Of a DNA stretch of 7,010 nt, positions 4,993 through 7,010 are shown in pieces (position 1 is the stretch's first letter; every line of letters begins with the position of its first letter). Below the pieces are notes generated by a model, which worked only from the letters and a program-made list of their open reading frames with translations, did not search any database and was not told where the DNA came from. Location: contig JAICLM010000106.1 in NCBI GenBank assembly GCA_025927435.1, positions 1-7,010 on the forward strand, given 5' to 3'. Source of the DNA: Thermoleophilia bacterium (GTDB taxonomy: Bacteria > Actinomycetota > Thermoleophilia > Gaiellales > Gaiellaceae). Both the position numbers and the translations under genes were made by a program.

Positions 4993-6181
4993 CGAGGCGC
5001 AGCCAACGGACGGTCGAGCCGGCCGCAAGCTCGCCGTTTCCACGTGGAATGTGGACGAGCGCATCCGCGGCCCCCGAGCGGACGATCATGTGCGACTCCT
5101 GGCCGGTGACCGGCTCCAGCACGAGCGCATCGCCGTCGAACCGCGAGCGGGCGCGCACGAACTCGTCGCGCTCCTCGTTGCGCCGAAGGCCGACCGCGAG
5201 CCGCCCCGGCTCGAACCGAGGCAGCGGATCCGCAAGGCCCTGGAGGGCGCGCAGCGCAGGCTTGACGAAAAGCTCGCAGCCGACGAGTGCCGACACGGGG
5301 TTTCCCGGCAGCCCGAAGACGAGCGTGTCGCCCCGCGTGCCGAAGGAGACCGGCTTGCCCGGCTTGATCGACACGCGCCAGAAGACCTCCTCGACACCGA
5401 GCCCGCGCTCGGCCGCCCGGACGAGATCGTGCTCGCCGACGGAGACGCCGCCCGAGGTGACGAGGACGTCGGCCGTCAGTCCACGCTCGAGCGCCTCCCG
5501 TAGCGCTGTCTCGTCGTCCGCGACCGCCGGCTCGTGCAGCACCTCGACGCCCAGGGCCGCCAGCGAGGCGGCGAGCATGACGCCGTTCGTCTCGTAGATC
5601 TGCCCCGGACCAAGCGGCTCGCCGGGAACGACGAGCTCGCTACCGGTGGCGAGCACGGCGACGCGCGGACGGCGGGCGCACGCCAGTTCGGCGACGCCTG
5701 ACGCCGCGGCCGCGGCGAGGCGCGCCGGCGTGAGCGCCCCACCGGCCGGTACCACCACCTCCCCGGCGGCGACATCACCTCCCCGTGGACGGACGTGTGC
5801 ACCGGGACCGACGGCCTGCGCGATCTCCACGTCGTTGTCGTATCGGACAACGTTTTCGATAGGGACAACGGCGTCGGCGCCTTCCGGCACGACCGCCCCC
5901 GTCGAGATCGCCGCGGCAGAGCCGGGCTCGAGCCGCTCCCCGGACGGCCGTCCCGCTGCGGACTCCCCGGCGATCCGCAGCTTCCCGGGCAGATCGGCCG
6001 CACGCACGGCGAAACCGTCCATGGCAGAGCTCGCGAACGGCGGGAGGTCGACCCCGGCCACCACGTCCTCCGCGCTGACGCGCCCGGCGGCCGCGGCGAT
6101 GGGAACGGGCTCCGAGGCCAGCGGGTGAGCGTGTCTCAGCACCTGCTCCTGCGCCTCTTCGAGATTGAGTAGCGAAGCCAC
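4982..6181 (-). CDS. moeA: Molybdopterin molybdenumtransferase MoeA
   Basis: MoeA inserts molybdate into adenylated molybdopterin, the step after MogA, in the cytosol. The 399-residue protein has the normal length. Motifs in order are 'SAMDGFAVR' (52-60), 'STGAVVPEGADAVV' (93-106), 'RPRGGDV' (131-137), 'TGSEL' (179-183), 'ETNG' (197-200), 'TSGGVSVGEHD' (242-252), 'KPGKP' (273-277) and 'GLPGNPVSA' (290-298), followed by the C-terminal beta-barrel domain ending near 'VRWLRLATG'. All the key motifs are present, so it should be active. The start is a GTG at 6181 (VASLLNLEEA) or one at 6190, three codons earlier. The same frame stays open to 6862, but that extension is antisense to the kinase and unlike any MoeA. 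No ribosome binding site is seen. The gene is convergent with the M28-like gene and separate from mogA and moaC. Confidence 0.94.
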   Translation of the reverse strand: MASLLNLEEAQEQVLRHAHPLASEPVPIAAAAGRVSAEDVVAGVDLPPFASSAMDGFAVRAADLPGKLRIAGESAAGRPSGERLEPGSAAAISTGAVVPEGADAVVPIENVVRYDNDVEIAQAVGPGAHVRPRGGDVAAGEVVVPAGGALTPARLAAAAASGVAELACARRPRVAVLATGSELVVPGEPLGPGQIYETNGVMLAASLAALGVEVLHEPAVADDETALREALERGLTADVLVTSGGVSVGEHDLVRAAERGLGVEEVFWRVSIKPGKPVSFGTRGDTLVFGLPGNPVSALVGCELFVKPALRALQGLADPLPRFEPGRLAVGLRRNEERDEFVRARSRFDGDALVLEPVTGQESHMIVRSGAADALVHIPRGNGELAAGSTVRWLRLATG

Positions 6182-6191
6182 CGTGAGCACA

Positions 6192-6208
6192 TACGGTACG
6201 TAGTCGTG
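6192..6208 (+). promoter_or_regulatory. Possible -10 element for a leaderless kinase transcript
   Basis: TACGGT (6192-6197, pattern TANNNT) lies 8 nt before the kinase GTG (6206-6208), and no Shine-Dalgarno sequence is present. On the other strand the same bases give TACCGT (6198-6193), 11 nt before the moeA GTG at 6181. The core contains a short inverted repeat, TACG-GTA-CGTA (6192-6202). There is a weak TTGAGT (6165-6170) upstream at a poor spacing of 21 nt. Tentative. Confidence 0.3.
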
Positions 6209-7010
6209 AGGCCAGGAGACGTAGTCGCCGGGCGCTACCGGCTGGACGAGCTGCAAGGCCACGGGCCGATGTCCGAGGTCTGGCGGGCGCACGACGACAC
6301 CCTCGACCGGACGGTCGCGCTGAAGATGCTCTCGCCGACCGCCGACCTGGGCCGGTTCCGCCGCGAGGCGCAGGCCCTCGCGGCGCTCACGCACGAGAAC
6401 GTCATGCGGGTCTACGACTACGGTGAGGACGAGGCCGGGCCGTTCATGGCGCTCGAATGGCTGTCGGGCGGGACGCTCGAGGATCGCCTGCGGCAAGGGC
6501 CGCTGCCGCCCGCCGAAACCCGGCGCGTGGCAGAGCGCATGGCGGCGGGGCTCGCGCATCTCCACGCCCGAGGCCTCGTCCACCGGGATCTCAAGCCGGC
6601 GAACGTGCTCTTCGACGAAGAGGGCCGGCCGAAGCTCGGGGACTTCGGGCTGGCGCGACGCACGGCAGGTGCGGGGACCCTGACCGAGGCCGGGACCGTG
6701 ATGGGCACCGCCGCGTACCTCTCGCCCGAACAGGCGGGCGGCGAGACCGCCGGGCCGGCGAGCGACGTCTACTCGTTCGGCGTGATCCTGTTCCGGATGC
6801 TGACGGGCGCGTTGCCGTTCGTGGCCGACGAGCCCCTCGCCCTCATGAACATGCATCGGCACGCGACTCCGCCCGCGGTCGAGGAGCTGCAGCCCGACGC
6901 GCCCCGGGATCTCGCCGCTCTTGCGGCCGCAGCTCTGAGCAAGGATCCCGCACGACGGCCGCCGGACGGGGACGCGTTGCTGGCGGCTCTCGGCGATGCG
7001 CCCACGATCC
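6206..7010 (+). CDS. Serine/threonine protein kinase (PknB type), C-terminus beyond the window
   Basis: The frame is open from 6173 to the window end (in-frame TAG at 6170-6172) and gives 268 codons from the GTG at 6206. The start 'MRPGDVVAGRYRLDEL' is typical of bacterial Hanks-type kinases. Visible are the glycine loop 'GHGPMSEVW' (18-26), the ATP lysine in 'VALK' (Lys40), the helix-C Glu54 in 'FRREAQ', the hinge 'MALEWL' (81-86), 'HRDLKPANV' (126-134; Asp128, Asn133), 'DFGLAR' (146-151; Asp146), an activation loop rich in Thr (158-168), 'SPEQ' (173-176) and 'SDVYSFG' (186-192). All catalytic residues are present, so it should be active and autophosphorylating. The substitution is Pro21 for the usual Gly in the loop. 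Whether a membrane segment or sensor domain follows cannot be seen. It is divergent from moeA. Confidence 0.93.
   Translation, partial: MRPGDVVAGRYRLDELQGHGPMSEVWRAHDDTLDRTVALKMLSPTADLGRFRREAQALAALTHENVMRVYDYGEDEAGPFMALEWLSGGTLEDRLRQGPLPPAETRRVAERMAAGLAHLHARGLVHRDLKPANVLFDEEGRPKLGDFGLARRTAGAGTLTEAGTVMGTAAYLSPEQAGGETAGPASDVYSFGVILFRMLTGALPFVADEPLALMNMHRHATPPAVEELQPDAPRDLAALAAAALSKDPARRPPDGDALLAALGDAPTI

Noticed and set aside
3829..5064. 411-residue minus-strand frame opposite the M28-like gene
   Set aside because: The translation is mostly Arg, Glu, Ala and Gln in low-complexity order, with no motif; it is the shadow of the M28-like gene's frame.
6191..6862. In-frame N-terminal extension of moeA (224 residues more)
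   Set aside because: It is antisense to the kinase, whose catalytic motifs are complete, and it has no resemblance to MoeA or a fused domain. The MoeA family start fits 6181 or 6190.

Overview
The window is very GC-rich, uses mostly G/C third positions and relies heavily on GTG, TTG and CTG starts. It carries actinobacterial-type genes: an RsbW-like anti-sigma kinase, a PknB-type Ser/Thr kinase and OtsA. A high-GC Actinomycetota is the best guess. The particular flavour of OtsA and of the M28 membrane protein suggests the Thermoleophilia, but that is an impression and was not tested. The DNA looks chromosomal. I see no rRNA, tRNA, CRISPR, insertion sequence, integrase or phage gene.

Layout. 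From 2935 down to 1 on the minus strand runs a tightly packed operon: RsbW/SpoIIAB-like ATPase, then OtsA (trehalose-6-phosphate synthase), MoaC, MogA/MoaB, and the first 25 codons of a UbiA-like prenyltransferase. The junctions are a 3-nt gap, a 1-nt overlap (TGATG), a 4-nt overlap (CTGA) and a 4-nt overlap (GTGA). The whole set is therefore probably co-transcribed and translationally coupled. The 188-bp region 2936-3123 is a divergent control region. It holds a sigma-B/sigma-F-like promoter for the minus operon, two copies of a 16-bp motif, and a -10-like element placed for leaderless transcription of the plus-strand gene. From 3124 to 4992 on the plus strand lies a 622-residue membrane protein: an M28-peptidase-like domain followed by several C-terminal membrane segments. 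Two residues normally needed for M28 catalysis appear to be missing. It converges with moeA (minus, 6181 to 4982), overlapping it by 11 bp. moeA is divergent from a Ser/Thr protein kinase (plus, from 6206, running off the window end), with only 24 bp (or 15 bp) between their start codons.

How it fits together. Three molybdenum-cofactor genes are present: moaC makes cyclic pyranopterin monophosphate, mogA adenylates molybdopterin and moeA inserts molybdate. Only moaC and mogA share an operon, and they sit downstream of two genes whose families belong to the general stress response (an anti-sigma-type kinase and trehalose synthesis). A sigma-B-like promoter in front of the anti-sigma-type gene fits self-regulation of a stress regulon, but no sigma factor or anti-anti-sigma factor is in view.

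I do not see a clearly new biological system. The points most worth checking are the apparent catalytic-residue losses in the M28 protein, the mixed stress/Moco operon and its promoter, the CTG start of mogA, and the very compact moeA/kinase divergent start region. Long open frames opposite otsA, the M28 gene and the kinase are judged to be GC-driven shadows.
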